Below, piece after piece: positions 44,723 to 54,548 of a stretch of DNA of 64,000 nucleotides. The notes beneath the pieces were generated by a model that was not told the origin of the DNA, searched no databases, and was given only the letters and a program-made list of their open reading frames with translations. The number at the start of each line of letters is the position of its first letter. Position 1 is the first letter of the stretch. The translations under genes and the position numbers were made by a program. The DNA comes from Tropicimonas sp. IMCC6043 (GTDB lineage Bacteria; Pseudomonadota; Alphaproteobacteria; Rhodobacterales; Rhodobacteraceae), in assembly GCF_004146235.1 (NCBI RefSeq), contig NZ_SELO01000007.1:120070-184069 (forward strand). The letters are read 5' to 3'.

Positions 44723-46165
44723 TCAGGTGCCGCAGAAGGTTTGCAGAACCCGCTCTTCTGTGCGTGGCGGGCGCGCAAGATTGGCCATGTCGGGCGCGAG
44801 ATCGTCGAACGGGCGGGCGAGGGCAGTGATGAGGCGGCTCGCCGGCGCGAGATCGCCCTCGATGGCCGCCTCGATCGCCTGTTCGACGCGATGATTGCGC
44901 GGGATCACCGCCGGGTTCGCTGATGCGAGCCGCTCCGGAAGCGCTTCGAGGCCGGGCTCGCGGGCAAGGCGGGCGCGCCAGCGCGCCTCCCATTGATCGA
45001 ATGCCTCCGGTTCCAGGAACTGATCCCGGGATGCGCCATCTTTGAGCGCCCGGAAGCTGTTGGTGAAATCGGCCTCCTGCGCGGCCATGCGTTCCAAGAG
45101 GTCGGCGACGAGAGCAACATCATCGTCCTCGCGCGTCGTCAGCCCGATCTTACGGGTGAAGACATCGGCCCAGGCGGCGCGGACCAGGTCGGGGTAGCGC
45201 TGCATCGCCGCCTGCGCCGTCTCCAGCGCCTCCTCTTCTGTCTCGGCGACCAACGGCAGCAGGGCGGTGGCGAGCTGCGCGAGGTTCCAGGCAAGGATTT
45301 CGGGCTGGCGCATATAGGCATAGCGTCCGCCATGGTCGATCGAGGAGTAGACCGTGCCGGGGTGAAACGCATCCATGAAGGCGCAAGGGCCGAAATCGAT
45401 GGTCTCGCCGGAGATCGCGGTGTTGTCGGTGTTCATCACGCCGTGGATGAAGCCCACGCCCATCCAGGCGGCGACGAGCCGTGCCTGGCTGGCGATGACC
45501 GCCTCGAGCAGGCCGATGGCGCCGTCCGCCTCGGGGAAATGGCGCGCGATGACGTGGTCACGAAGAGCTTCGAGAGCCGCGACATCGCCTCGGGCGGCGA
45601 AGAACTGGAAAGTTCCGACACGGATATGGCTCGCGGCAACGCGGGTCAGCACGCCGCCGGGCAGCAGCGCTTCGCGGCGGACATGCTCGCCCGTGGCCAC
45701 CGCGGCCAGCGACCGGGTGGTCGGGATGGCGAGCGCGTGCATTGCCTCGGAGACGATGAACTCGCGGATGACCGCTCCGAGCGGCGCGCGTCCGTCCGAG
45801 CCGGGACGGGAGAAACCGGTCAGGCCCGAGCCCTTGAGCTGGATGTCGCGGCGACGGCCGCTCCGGTCGATCACCTCCCCCAGGAGCAGGGCGCGGCCGT
45901 CGCCCAGCACGGGCGAGAAGCCGCCGAACTGGTGCCCGGCATAGGCCTGTGCCAGCGGTTCGGCACCCTCCGGGAGCGCGTTGCCGGCGAGGATGGCGGT
46001 CCCTTCGGGGCTCCGGAGCGCGTCGGCATCGAGCCCCAGTTCCTCCGCGAGCGTGAGGTTCAGCAGCAGGAGCTCGGGCGCGCGCACAGGCACCGGACCC
46101 TGGCGGATGTAGAACCGCTCCGGCAGGCGGGCATAGGAATTGTCGAAGGGAAATGTGACTGTCAT
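44723..46165 (-). CDS. selO: Protein adenylyltransferase SelO (YdiU family)
   Basis: Pseudokinase-fold enzyme that AMPylates proteins in redox stress. The 480-residue protein has [57 protein letters not shown] and the active-site [20 protein letters not shown] with the Asp-Asn pair and DFG. Family length and motifs are complete, ending with CGT; the penultimate-Cys end is typical of bacterial SelO. Single gene; spacing of 127 bases separates it from the GNAT remnant. Confidence 0.95.
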   Translation of the reverse strand: MTVTFPFDNSYARLPERFYIRQGPVPVRAPELLLLNLTLAEELGLDADALRSPEGTAILAGNALPEGAEPLAQAYAGHQFGGFSPVLGDGRALLLGEVIDRSGRRRDIQLKGSGLTGFSRPGSDGRAPLGAVIREFIVSEAMHALAIPTTRSLAAVATGEHVRREALLPGGVLTRVAASHIRVGTFQFFAARGDVAALEALRDHVIARHFPEADGAIGLLEAVIASQARLVAAWMGVGFIHGVMNTDNTAISGETIDFGPCAFMDAFHPGTVYSSIDHGGRYAYMRQPEILAWNLAQLATALLPLVAETEEEALETAQAAMQRYPDLVRAAWADVFTRKIGLTTREDDDVALVADLLERMAAQEADFTNSFRALKDGASRDQFLEPEAFDQWEARWRARLAREPGLEALPERLASANPAVIPRNHRVEQAIEAAIEGDLAPASRLITALARPFDDLAPDMANLARPPRTEERVLQTFCGT

Positions 46166-46360
46166 CGCGGCGCTCCTGTCCCACGAAGATAGGCACTGTG
46201 GCCGCGGCTTGCCAGCGTCACCGCGACGACAAGGGTCGTTGCGGCGGCAAAGCGAATGCGGCTATGCACGCTCGAAGGTGGTGTCGCCGGGCAGAACGTG
46301 GAATCAAGCGTTGCAACAGCGGCCGTCGGCGGTTCCCCTGTGCAATAGTCGAGGTCCGAC

Positions 46361-46876
46361 ATGGGATTGACTTGTTTTGACGTGATGGTCTCGCCCGAGG
46401 TCCAGAACACGATCCACCCGGAAGAAAGCGTCGCCAAGGCCTTCAACATCATAAAGCGCAGCCATGCCCGCTTCCTGCCGGTGGTCGATCACCAGGGCAG
46501 GTATCTCGGCGTGTTCACCGCGCCGACGCTTCTCAAGCTGATCCTGCCCAAGGCGGCGTTGATCGGGCTCTCGAACACGCGGGTGCCGCTCTCGAGCCTT
46601 GGATTCATGAGCCTTTCGGAGGAGGATTTCCACCAGAGGCTCATGCAGCTCCGGAACGAGAAGGTCGGCGACAACCTCTCCGATCCGAAGAACATCCCCG
46701 TGACCTCGCCGGATACGCCGGTGATGGAGGGGATCTTCCTGATCCATCAATACAAGCGGCACGTGATCCTGGTCGATCCGGCGACAGATCGCTTCGTCGG
46801 GACGGTGAGCGCAAACTCGCTGCTCGATCACGTTCTGCCCGACCCGGACTTGGCGGAGGACGACCAAGGTGAATGA
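46361..46876 (+). CDS. Tandem CBS-domain protein coupled to a permease
   Basis: 171 residues with two CBS domains (about 8-62 and 105-160) separated by an insert of about 40 residues. Motifs: FLPVVDHQGRYLGVFTA and HVILVDPATDRFVGTVSA. CBS pairs bind adenine nucleotides. The stop overlaps the permease GTG start by 8 bases, so the protein may sense energy state for that transporter. Confidence 0.85.
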   Translation: MGLTCFDVMVSPEVQNTIHPEESVAKAFNIIKRSHARFLPVVDHQGRYLGVFTAPTLLKLILPKAALIGLSNTRVPLSSLGFMSLSEEDFHQRLMQLRNEKVGDNLSDPKNIPVTSPDTPVMEGIFLIHQYKRHVILVDPATDRFVGTVSANSLLDHVLPDPDLAEDDQGE

Positions 46877-48239
46877 GACAGCCACGATGAACGACGCCTC
46901 GCACGCGGCCGGCCTGTCTGTCCCGGACCTCCTCGGAATCGACCCGCTCTGGGTTGCTACAGGCATCCTGGTTCTCGTCTATGCCGCACTGATCACCGAG
47001 AAGGTGAACCGCGCCGTTCTTGCCATGCTCGGCGCGGCGCTGATGGTCCTCTTCGGGATCATCAATCAGGATCAGGCGGTGGAGGGCGTCGATGCCAACA
47101 CGCTGGCGCTGCTGATCGGGATGATGGTGATCGTCGCCATCACCAGCCGGTCGGGACTCTTCCAGTACGTGGCGATCAAGGCGGCCAAGGCGGTAAAGGC
47201 GGAGCCGGTCGGTATCCTGATCATGCTCACACTGGTCACTGCGGTGTTCTCGGCGCTTCTCGACAACGTGACGACTGTTCTGCTTATCGCTCCGATCACA
47301 TTGCTCATCACCGAGGCGCTGGAAACCCGAGTTTTCCCATTCTTCCTCGCCGAGATCCTCGCCTCCAATGTCGGCGGCACGGCGACGTTGATCGGTGACC
47401 CGCCCAACATCATCATCGGTTCGGCCGCCGGGCTGAGCTTCAACGATTTCGCTGTGAACCTCGCCCCAGTGGCGGCGGTCTGCCTCGTGGTGGTGACGAC
47501 GATCATCTATCTGCTGAACCGTAGGGAGCTCCGGAAGATCCCGAAATCCGCGAGCGAGCGGATCATGCGTTTCGACGCCGGCGGCGCAATCCAGGACCGG
47601 CGGCTTCTGGTGAAATCGCTCGTCGTGCTCGCGCTGGTGCTGACCGGCTTCACGCTCGGCCACGGCTTCGGCATCCAGCCGGGAACCTCGGCACTCGCCG
47701 GGGCGGCGTTGCTGATGCTGCTGGCCTATGGCCACCAGAAACCCGACACCCAGTCGGACACGCTGCATCACGTCTTCGGCGAAGTCGAATGGGTGACGAT
47801 CTTCTTCTTCGGCGGGCTCTTCGTCGTCGTCGCCGGGGTGGAGCATGTCGGGCTCCTGGAAATGTTCGCGCAGGGCGTGCTCGAGCTGACCCAAGGCGAC
47901 CTGATGTGGACCGCCTTCCTGATCTTCTGGGCCTCCGGCATCCTCTCGGCGATCCTCGACAACATCCCCTTCGTGGCGACGATGATCCCGCTGATAGAGT
48001 CCACCGCCCATACGTTCGGCGCCGACCAGATCGAGCCGCTCTGGTGGTCTCTGGCGCTCGGCGCCTGTCTCGGCGGCAACGGCACGCTGCTTGGCGCATC
48101 GGCCAACCTGACGGTGGCCGCCTTTGCCGAGAAGGCGCACCAGCCGATCGGCTTCGTCGCCTTCCTCAAATACTCCTTCCCGATCATGTTGCTGACGCTG
48201 GTGATCGCGAACGTGTATATCTGGCTGCGGTATTTCTGA
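46869..48239 (+). CDS. ArsB/NhaD/SLC13-type ion transporter
   Basis: 456 residues, eleven to twelve membrane segments. The two symmetric signatures NVGGTATLIGDPPNIIIGSA and ALGACLGGNGTLLGASANL, each after a SAxLDNV/SAILDNI helix break, mark the ion transporter superfamily (ArsB, NhaD, CitT). The substrate could be Na+/H+, arsenite or a di/tricarboxylate; no As-resistance genes flank it, which argues for Na+ or dicarboxylate. GTG start at 46869 with GGAGG eight bases upstream; the ATG six codons later is less well placed. Confidence 0.85.
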   Translation: MNETATMNDASHAAGLSVPDLLGIDPLWVATGILVLVYAALITEKVNRAVLAMLGAALMVLFGIINQDQAVEGVDANTLALLIGMMVIVAITSRSGLFQYVAIKAAKAVKAEPVGILIMLTLVTAVFSALLDNVTTVLLIAPITLLITEALETRVFPFFLAEILASNVGGTATLIGDPPNIIIGSAAGLSFNDFAVNLAPVAAVCLVVVTTIIYLLNRRELRKIPKSASERIMRFDAGGAIQDRRLLVKSLVVLALVLTGFTLGHGFGIQPGTSALAGAALLMLLAYGHQKPDTQSDTLHHVFGEVEWVTIFFFGGLFVVVAGVEHVGLLEMFAQGVLELTQGDLMWTAFLIFWASGILSAILDNIPFVATMIPLIESTAHTFGADQIEPLWWSLALGACLGGNGTLLGASANLTVAAFAEKAHQPIGFVAFLKYSFPIMLLTLVIANVYIWLRYF

Positions 48240-48569
48240 GCGGCGGCCGCCTGGGGTGGTTCGCCGAGAGCAGAGACTTCGAAACGTAGCGCTGACCCGC
48301 CCCGAACAAGCCAAAGGCGCCGGGCGAGCGCCGGGCCGACCCGGCGGGCCGGCGCCAAGGCATCCGCGCGCACCACGCCAATCTTCTCCGGTCCTGGCTG
48401 GCATCAAGCGCAAGGGTCGAACGTTGCAGCGCCGCCCCACGGTCCGGCGCTCGGCCGGCTCTCTTCCCGCGTTCGGCACGGCTCTAAGGGCTTGTGCTCT
48501 TGCCCCGACAAACGAAAACCCCCGCCCGGTTTCCCGGGCGGGGGAGTGGTCATCCGATTGAGACCGGGC
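48240..48569. other. Intergenic region between SLC13-type permease and oadB
   Basis: 330 bases between convergent genes with no credible gene. Its main feature is the oadB terminator at 48519-48544; a short GC dyad near 48240 could end the permease transcript. Confidence 0.55.
48519..48544 (-). terminator. Rho-independent terminator of the decarboxylase operon
   Basis: CCCCCGCCCGG, loop TTTC (plus-strand reading), CCGGGCGGGGG: an 11-bp perfect stem. On the minus strand it is followed by TTTTCGTTT, a good U-tract. It starts about 26 bases after the oadB stop. Confidence 0.85.
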
Positions 48570-49733
48570 TCAGCCGTAGGCGGCGATGAAGTAGCCCGCG
48601 ACAACCGCGGTGCCGATCACGCCGGCCACGTTCGGGCCCATCGCGTGCATCAGCAGGAAGTTGCCCGGATCGGCGCGCTGGCCTTCGACCTGGCTGACGC
48701 GTGCGGCCATCGGAACGGCCGAGACGCCGGCAGAGCCGATCAGCGGGTTGATCTTGTTCTTCGAGACCAGGTTCATCGCCTTGGCCATCAGGACGCCGCA
48801 GGCAGTAGCGATGCCGAAAGCAACGACGCCGAGCCCGAGGATCTTGAGCGTGTCAAAGTCGAGGAACCGCTCACCCGTCATGGTGATGCCGACCGAGGTG
48901 CCGAGGAAGATCGTCACCACGTTGATCAGCTCGTTCTGTGCGGCCTTCACGAGGCGTTCGGTCACCAGGCTCTCACGCAGGAAGTTGCCGAGCATCAGCA
49001 TGCCGATCAGCGCCGAGGCGGCCGGAACCAGCAGGATGACGACGATTGTGACCATGCCGGCGAAGATGAGCTTCTCGAGGCGAGACACCTGACGCAGGGA
49101 CTTCATGCGGATCTTCCGCTCGGCCTCCGTGGTCAGCGCGCGCATCACCGGCGGCTGCAGCATCGGCACAAGGGCCATGTAGCTGTAGGCGGCCACGGCG
49201 ATCGGCGCGAGCAGATGCGGCGCGAGCTTGTTGGCGAGGAAGATCGAGGTCGGACCGTCGGCGCCGCCGATGATGCCGATTGCGCCTGCCTCCTGCGCGC
49301 TGAAGCCGATGGCGGTCGCGCCGAGGAAGGTCGCGAAGACCCCGAACTGGGCGGCTGCCCCCAGGAGCAGTGTGCGCGGGTTGGCGATCAGCGGGCCGAA
49401 ATCGGTCAGAGCTCCGACGCCGAGGAAGATCAGCGGCGGGAAGATCTCGTATTCGACCCCGAGCGAGATGTAGTAGTACAGCCCGCCTGGATGCGTCTGC
49501 TCGCCGTTCTCGAAGACCGGCAGGTTGATCATGCCCTCGGTGGGCAGGTTTGCCAGCAGAGCACCGAACGCGATCGGGATGAGCAGAAGCGGCTCGTATT
49601 TCTTCCAGACGGCGAGGTAGAAGAGCAGGGCAATGACCGCCCACATGATCACCATCTTGAGGGTGACATCCGGGATGGCGGTCAAATTCCAGAGTTCTAC
49701 GAGTCTGGATGTTTCTGTTGCAGCGGATTCCAT
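48570..49733 (-). CDS. oadB: Na+-translocating decarboxylase beta subunit (OadB/MmdB)
   Basis: 387 residues, nine or so membrane segments. Signatures: [32 protein letters not shown] segment and [18 protein letters not shown], with conserved Asp in GGADGPTS that couples decarboxylation to Na+ export. AAGGAGG lies ten bases before the ATG at 49733. It is the last gene of mmdA-oadG-bccp-oadB and lies 15 bases after bccp. In oxaloacetate, methylmalonyl-CoA, glutaconyl-CoA and malonate systems this subunit is the pump. Confidence 0.96.
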   Translation of the reverse strand: MESAATETSRLVELWNLTAIPDVTLKMVIMWAVIALLFYLAVWKKYEPLLLIPIAFGALLANLPTEGMINLPVFENGEQTHPGGLYYYISLGVEYEIFPPLIFLGVGALTDFGPLIANPRTLLLGAAAQFGVFATFLGATAIGFSAQEAGAIGIIGGADGPTSIFLANKLAPHLLAPIAVAAYSYMALVPMLQPPVMRALTTEAERKIRMKSLRQVSRLEKLIFAGMVTIVVILLVPAASALIGMLMLGNFLRESLVTERLVKAAQNELINVVTIFLGTSVGITMTGERFLDFDTLKILGLGVVAFGIATACGVLMAKAMNLVSKNKINPLIGSAGVSAVPMAARVSQVEGQRADPGNFLLMHAMGPNVAGVIGTAVVAGYFIAAYG

Positions 49734-49748
49734 CGGAGGAATGCCTCC

Positions 49749-50159
49749 TTAGGAGAGGGTGACGAGGACCTGACCCTCGGTCACGGTTGCGCCGGCAGCG
49801 ACGGTCACGGCGGTGACGGTGCCATCCTGCGGCGCGCCGATATTGGTGTTCATCTTCATCGCCTCGAGCACCAGCAGCGTGTCACCGGCCGAGACCTTCT
49901 GGCCGACCGACACCTCGACGCTGACCACGGTGCCCGCGAGCGGGCTGGCAACAGAGCCATCGCCCGCGGCCGCAGGAGCCGCAGCCGGGGCTGCCGGGGC
50001 GGGCGCTGCGGCGGGTGCCGGGGCGGCAGGCGCTGCCGCTACAGGCGCTGCGGCTGCGGCTGCGGGAGCCGGGGCCGCCGGCGCACCGGCCTTGGCGTCG
50101 AGATCTTCCACGGTCACGTCGTAGGCGATGCCCTGAACGGTAATCCTCAGGCGTTTCAT
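49749..50159 (-). CDS. Biotin carrier subunit of the Na+ pump
   Basis: 136 residues. A short N-terminal segment (MKRLRITVQGIAYDVTVEDL), an Ala/Pro-rich flexible linker (about 25-67), then the biotinyl domain with the biotin site EAMKMN (Lys near 101) and GTVTAVTVAAGATV. The linker lets the biotin swing between the carboxyltransferase MmdA and the membrane pump OadB. Its start overlaps the oadG stop as ATGA. Biotin ligase would be encoded elsewhere. Confidence 0.94.
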   Translation of the reverse strand: MKRLRITVQGIAYDVTVEDLDAKAGAPAAPAPAAAAAAPVAAAPAAPAPAAAPAPAAPAAAPAAAGDGSVASPLAGTVVSVEVSVGQKVSAGDTLLVLEAMKMNTNIGAPQDGTVTAVTVAAGATVTEGQVLVTLS

Positions 50160-50560
50160 TGGTTCTGTCCTCTCAGGATATTGGGGGTTTCACCACCGAG
50201 GGTCGGTCGGGTGGGGCCCCAGTCTTTACGGATGCGGCGGCCGGCGAACGTGTCCTTGCGGCCCTCCAGGGGCCACTCGGTCACCTTGTGGGATGGCGCG
50301 GCGACGCGGGTAACCACGTAGCCGGGGCCATAGATCTCGGCCGCCGCGGCCGCGATTGCGGCGAGGTGATGCGGCGGCACTCCGGCGCGCGAGGCGACGG
50401 CGGCGCGCGCCGGCGCAGCCTTCACTCCGGCAGGCTGATCGGGCGCTTTTTTAGCGCGGGTGAAGAAGGCCGCGACGACGGAGCAGGAGCCCCAGATCAA
50501 CGCGAGAACCGACATCACCACCGCAAAACCCGTGCCGATCAGTTCCAGATTCTCAAGCAT
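50156..50560 (-). CDS. oadG: OadG/MmdD-type small membrane subunit
   Basis: 134 residues. One N-terminal membrane segment (ELIGTGFAVVMSVLALIWGS), a long linker with Ala and Pro, and a conserved soluble tail (EWPLEGRKDTFAGRRIRKDW). The OadG/MmdD family assembles the Na+ pump and can bind Zn. It is longer in its C-terminus than minimal OadG. It sits 17 bases behind mmdA and overlaps the bccp start. Confidence 0.88.
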   Translation of the reverse strand: MLENLELIGTGFAVVMSVLALIWGSCSVVAAFFTRAKKAPDQPAGVKAAPARAAVASRAGVPPHHLAAIAAAAAEIYGPGYVVTRVAAPSHKVTEWPLEGRKDTFAGRRIRKDWGPTRPTLGGETPNILRGQNQ

Positions 50561-50577
50561 GTGCGAAATCCTTCACC

Positions 50578-52131
50578 TCAGAGCGGGATGTTGCCGTGTT
50601 TCTTCGGCGGCCGCGTCTCGCGCTTCGACATCAGTCCGCGCAGGCTCAGCGCGATGGCCGAGCGCGTCTCGCGCGGGTGGATGATGTCGTGCACCATGAG
50701 CTCGCCCGCCGAGAGATAGGGCGTGGCGAATTCGGCGCGGTATTCCGCAGCGAGTTCCTTGGCCTTGGCGGCCTTGTCCTCGGATTCGGCAAGCTCCTTG
50801 CGGTAGAGGATGTTGACCGCACCGTCGGCGCCCATCACCGCGATCTCCGCCGTCGGCCAGGCGATCACCCGGTCGGCGCCCATGTCTTCCGAGCACATGG
50901 CGAGGAAGGCGCCGCCATAGGCCTTGCGCATGATGACGGTGATCTTCGGAACGGTGGCGGAGGCATAGGCAAAGAGCATCTTGGCGCCGTGGCGGATGAT
51001 GCCGCGCCGCTCCTCGTTGACGCCGGGCAGGAAGCCCGGAACGTCGACCAGCGTGACCAGCGGGATGTTGTAGACGTTGCAGAAGCGGACGAAGCGCGCC
51101 GCCTTGTCGGAAGCGTCGATATCCAGCGTGCCCGCCTTGACGATCGGCTGGTTGGCGACGAAGCCCACGACGATGCCGCCGATCCGGCCGAAGCCGATGA
51201 CGATATTCTGCGCGAAGAGCTCCATGACCTCCATGAAGTCGCCATCATCGGCGAGGCGCTTGATGACCTCGCGGACATCGAAGGGCGTCTTGGGATCCGC
51301 GGGCACCAGCTCGTCGAGCGCCGGGTCGTCGACGATCGACAGGTCCGCCTCGATCCGGTGCGGCGGGTCCATCATGTTGTTGGAGGGCAGGAAGGAAAGC
51401 AGCCGGTGCACGATGGCGATGGCGTGTGCGTCGTCCTCGGCGATGAAGTGGATGTTGCCGGACACCGAGGCATGCGCCTGGGCGGAGCCGATCTCCTCCA
51501 TCGTCGTCACCTGGCCGGTGACCGCGCGGATCACTTCGGGGCCGCAGATGAACATCTGCGCGTTCTCGCGGGTCATGATGAGAAAGTCGGTCAGTGCCGG
51601 CGAATAGGCCGCGCCACCGGCACAGGGGCCCGCGATGACCGAGATCTGCGGCACGACGCCGGAGAGCTGCACGTTGCGATAGAAGACCTGGCCGTAGCCC
51701 GAGAGCGAGCCCACGCCTTCCTGGATGCGCGCGCCGCCCGAATCGTTGAAGCCGATGATCGGGATGCCGGCCTTTACCGCGTGGTCGAGCGCGTGGCAGA
51801 TTTTCTTCGAGTGGATCTCGCCGAGTGAGCCGCCGACCACGGTGAAGTCCTGGCTGAAGGAGGCGACGGGACGGCCGTCGACGAAACCGCAGCCGGTGAT
51901 CACGCCGTCGGTGGGGATATCCTTGTCCGCCATGCCGAAATGGCGGGTCCGGTGCTTGGCGTGCAGGCCGAATTCCTGGAAGGTGCCCTTGGAATAGAGC
52001 GCCTCGAGCCGCTCCCGCGCGGTGAGCCGCCCCTTGGCGTGCCGGTCATCCGCCTTCTTCTGGCCTCCGCCGGCGAGCGCGTGCGCGCGCCGCCTGTCCA
52101 GTTCGTCCGAGAGTTTCTTGTCTATTGTCAT
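50578..52131 (-). CDS. mmdA: Methylmalonyl-CoA decarboxylase alpha subunit / acyl-CoA carboxyltransferase
   Basis: 517 residues. Two crotonase-like halves with NDSGGARIQEGVGSLSGYGQ, PCAGGAAYSPALTDF and the C-terminal DVPGFLPGVNEERRGIIRHG, SEDMGADRVIAWPTAEIAVMGADGAVNILY. The sequence class covers PccB and MmdA; the following oadG, bccp and oadB genes identify the decarboxylase setting, so the substrate is probably methylmalonyl-CoA, with malonyl- or glutaconyl-CoA not excluded. Start at 52131 (MTIDKK). Promoter must lie in the 504-base gap upstream. Confidence 0.92.
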   Translation of the reverse strand: MTIDKKLSDELDRRRAHALAGGGQKKADDRHAKGRLTARERLEALYSKGTFQEFGLHAKHRTRHFGMADKDIPTDGVITGCGFVDGRPVASFSQDFTVVGGSLGEIHSKKICHALDHAVKAGIPIIGFNDSGGARIQEGVGSLSGYGQVFYRNVQLSGVVPQISVIAGPCAGGAAYSPALTDFLIMTRENAQMFICGPEVIRAVTGQVTTMEEIGSAQAHASVSGNIHFIAEDDAHAIAIVHRLLSFLPSNNMMDPPHRIEADLSIVDDPALDELVPADPKTPFDVREVIKRLADDGDFMEVMELFAQNIVIGFGRIGGIVVGFVANQPIVKAGTLDIDASDKAARFVRFCNVYNIPLVTLVDVPGFLPGVNEERRGIIRHGAKMLFAYASATVPKITVIMRKAYGGAFLAMCSEDMGADRVIAWPTAEIAVMGADGAVNILYRKELAESEDKAAKAKELAAEYRAEFATPYLSAGELMVHDIIHPRETRSAIALSLRGLMSKRETRPPKKHGNIPL

Positions 52132-52635
52132 GCTAGAACTGGTCTCCTGTGGCCGCACCCCGTGCCGGGGATCGGGTTATTGACGAAAGGGCGGGATGGC
52201 CCGCCAACGCCCCGCGCCGCCGGACCGGCACGGAACTCCACGTTCTTGTCGAAAGGTGGATCGAACTGGCCGCGCCCTGGACGTGACAGAAGGGCAGATG
52301 GCCGGCGGATCCCCGGTTGTTGCCGCGCACCGAATGGGCCGGTTGCCGAACCTCGAAACGCACCGTGGCGGTGCATCGAAACGGATGGAGCCTTGCGGCG
52401 ACACTCTGGCTTTCGTGGATCAAAGCGTACCTTACTTTCCATTCCGTCGCGACACCCATGCAGAGGCGGGTGCCTGGTTCACTCGGTTTGCGCTCCGGAT
52501 CGCGCGCGAAAACACCACATGAAGGTTATTCGCACAACCCGGACACAACGCCGCTGTCGCGGCAACCGAGATGGGTGCGGGAGCGCTCGGGTGGCTGATC
52601 GGGCATGATCGCCCGGAGCCGGCTCCCTCCGGGGC
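52132..52635. other. Intergenic region upstream of the decarboxylase operon
   Basis: 504 bases. Next to mmdA are short GC dyads (52160-52215, e.g. CCCCG/CGGGG). At 52360-52374 is GCACCG, TGG, CGGTGC, flanked on each side by TCGAAAC. No gene supported. Likely 5' leader and promoter of mmdA. Confidence 0.45.
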
Positions 52636-52860
52636 TCACACGAAATGCGCGTCCCGGAAGACGTGATCGACGATATCCTCCCGCAAGAGGCCGAGCGCCT
52701 CGAGCTCCGCGTCCGACTTTGCCTCGAGCGTGCGCAACAGGGCGAGTTGGGCCGCCTTGCCATCCGCAGGCGCCCGCAGTGCGCAGATGTCGGAGAAATA
52801 GCGGACCGCGCGCAGCCGCGCGTCCTCGGCGTCGGAACCGGTTCCCGGAATGTCGATCAT
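52636..52860 (-). CDS. Small conserved protein with DUF1127-like C-terminus
   Basis: 74 residues from the ATG at 52860: MIDIPGTGSDAEDARLRAVR at the start and an LEALGLLREDIVDHVFRD C-terminus that loosely resembles the end of DUF1127 proteins. No membrane segment. Ribosome site GAGGATGAAACG. Located between the decarboxylase operon and trkH; function unknown. Confidence 0.65.
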   Translation of the reverse strand: MIDIPGTGSDAEDARLRAVRYFSDICALRAPADGKAAQLALLRTLEAKSDAELEALGLLREDIVDHVFRDAHFV

Positions 52861-53081
52861 CGTTTCATCCTCAGGGTCTGCGGGTCTCCCCACATGGGAT
52901 TGATAGGCGAGCGGGGCCGGGGAGGCCACGATGAATGCCGCAACCCTGAAATGCGCCTGAGACAGGTCTTTTGGGGCAAAATGTCGCCATTATCAGCGCA
53001 AAATGGGCGAATTGGAGCGGTAAACGGCGAATCTGCTGCAGATTGACGCGCCGGTTCGCGGCGGCGTCCCGTCCGGGAGCG

Positions 53082-54527
53082 TCACCCTGTCCAGAAGCGC
53101 CGCGTGAAGAGGACGTAAAGAGAGAGGATCTCCAGCCGACCCGCGAGCATGCAGAAGATCATGATCCACTTGGCCGAGTCCGGGAAGCTCTCCATCGAGC
53201 CAGAGGGGCTGAGCCCGGCGCCATAGGCCGGTCCGACATTGGCGACCGATGTCCAGGCAGCGGTGACGGATGTCTCGAAGGTCAGTCCGGTCAGCGCCAG
53301 GCCCGCGGAAGCGAGGCCGAGCGTGAGGATGAAGAGGGTGAAGAAGGCGATGACGGAATCGATCACGTCGCGTTCCAGTGGCCGGCCGGCGAGCCGCGGC
53401 TCGGCCACCCGGTCGGGTGTGTGCAGCCGCACGATCATCGACCTGACGCTTTTCCAAAGCACCAGCCAGCGGAAGATCTTCACCGAGCAGGCGGTCGAGC
53501 CCGTGCAGCCGCCGACCAGCGCCATGGCAAAGACTACCGTCAGCGTGAAGCTGCCCCAGGTGGTGATGTCCTCACTGGCATAGCCGGTTCCGGAAAACAG
53601 CGTGACGACGTTGAAGACGCTCTCGCGCAGGATCTCGCTGAAATCGCCCTGTCCGGTGAGCCAGCGCTGCGCCGTCACCGCGCCGGTCGAGAGCAGGATC
53701 AGCTGGAGATAGGCACGGACCTGGACGTCCGAGAAGATCGGCCTGACCCGGCCGCCCATGAGTTGGACGAAGCGCACCAGCGGCAGGCTCGCCAGGAACA
53801 TGAAGAGCGCAGAGACATATTCCAGCGGCCCCTCGAAAGCGGCGAACGAGGCATCGGTGGTCGAGAAACCGCCGGTGGAGATCGTGGTCATCGCGTGGAC
53901 CAGCGCCTCGAAGGGCGTCATGCCGAACTCGACATAGGCGATCACGCAGGCGGCGGTGAGCAGGAAATAGACCGAGAGCAACCCCCGGGCGATGTCCAGC
54001 GCGCGCGGCAGGATCTTGCCCAGCGTGTCGAACCCCTCGGTGAGGAAGAATTGCATGCCGCCGACGCGCATCGCCGGCAGGAAGATCATCGCGACGATGA
54101 CGATCCCGAGCCCGCCCAGCCACTGCAGCAGGCCGCGCCACAGCAGCACGCCCCGGGGCAGCGCATCGAGATCGGGAAAGACGGTCGAGCCGGTGGTCGT
54201 CATGCCCGACATCGCCTCAAAATAGGCGTTGACCAGCGTCGCATGCGGCGCACCGAGGATGAAGGGCAGGGCGCCGACGGCTGGCAGGAAGGCCCAGACC
54301 AGCGATGTCAGGAGGAAGGCCTGCCGTCGGTCGAAGAAGCGGATCGTGGTGTCGGCGGTGGCGAGGATGGTGCTGAAAGCGCAGAACAGGACGATGGTGC
54401 CGGACAGGACGAAGACGCTGGCGGGCTGGCCGCCCGTCGCGTGGTCGACCGCGCCGCAGACCAGCATCAGCAGGCCCATGACGGCGGCGAGCCAGGCGAC
54501 GGCATTGGCGACCGGGCGCATCTCCAT
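53082..54527 (-). CDS. trkH: TrkH-family potassium uptake protein
   Basis: 481 residues. Four repeats each with a pore loop: MSGMTTTGSTVF, MTTISTGGFSTT, VTLFSGTGYASE and VANVGPAYGAG. The Gly at each filter position is kept. Trk channels take up K+ when gated by TrkA, which is not in this window. A TrkH without TrkA alongside is common. It is 21 bases behind the CBS-domain gene, same strand, and may be regulated by it. Confidence 0.94.
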   Translation of the reverse strand: MEMRPVANAVAWLAAVMGLLMLVCGAVDHATGGQPASVFVLSGTIVLFCAFSTILATADTTIRFFDRRQAFLLTSLVWAFLPAVGALPFILGAPHATLVNAYFEAMSGMTTTGSTVFPDLDALPRGVLLWRGLLQWLGGLGIVIVAMIFLPAMRVGGMQFFLTEGFDTLGKILPRALDIARGLLSVYFLLTAACVIAYVEFGMTPFEALVHAMTTISTGGFSTTDASFAAFEGPLEYVSALFMFLASLPLVRFVQLMGGRVRPIFSDVQVRAYLQLILLSTGAVTAQRWLTGQGDFSEILRESVFNVVTLFSGTGYASEDITTWGSFTLTVVFAMALVGGCTGSTACSVKIFRWLVLWKSVRSMIVRLHTPDRVAEPRLAGRPLERDVIDSVIAFFTLFILTLGLASAGLALTGLTFETSVTAAWTSVANVGPAYGAGLSPSGSMESFPDSAKWIMIFCMLAGRLEILSLYVLFTRRFWTG

Positions 54528-54548
54528 CTCGCGACCCGCCGCCCGGCC

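Noticed and set aside
46641..48479. 612-codon minus-strand frame opposite the CBS-permease pair
   Set aside because: Charge-rich shadow, no motif; membrane gene on plus strand is clear.
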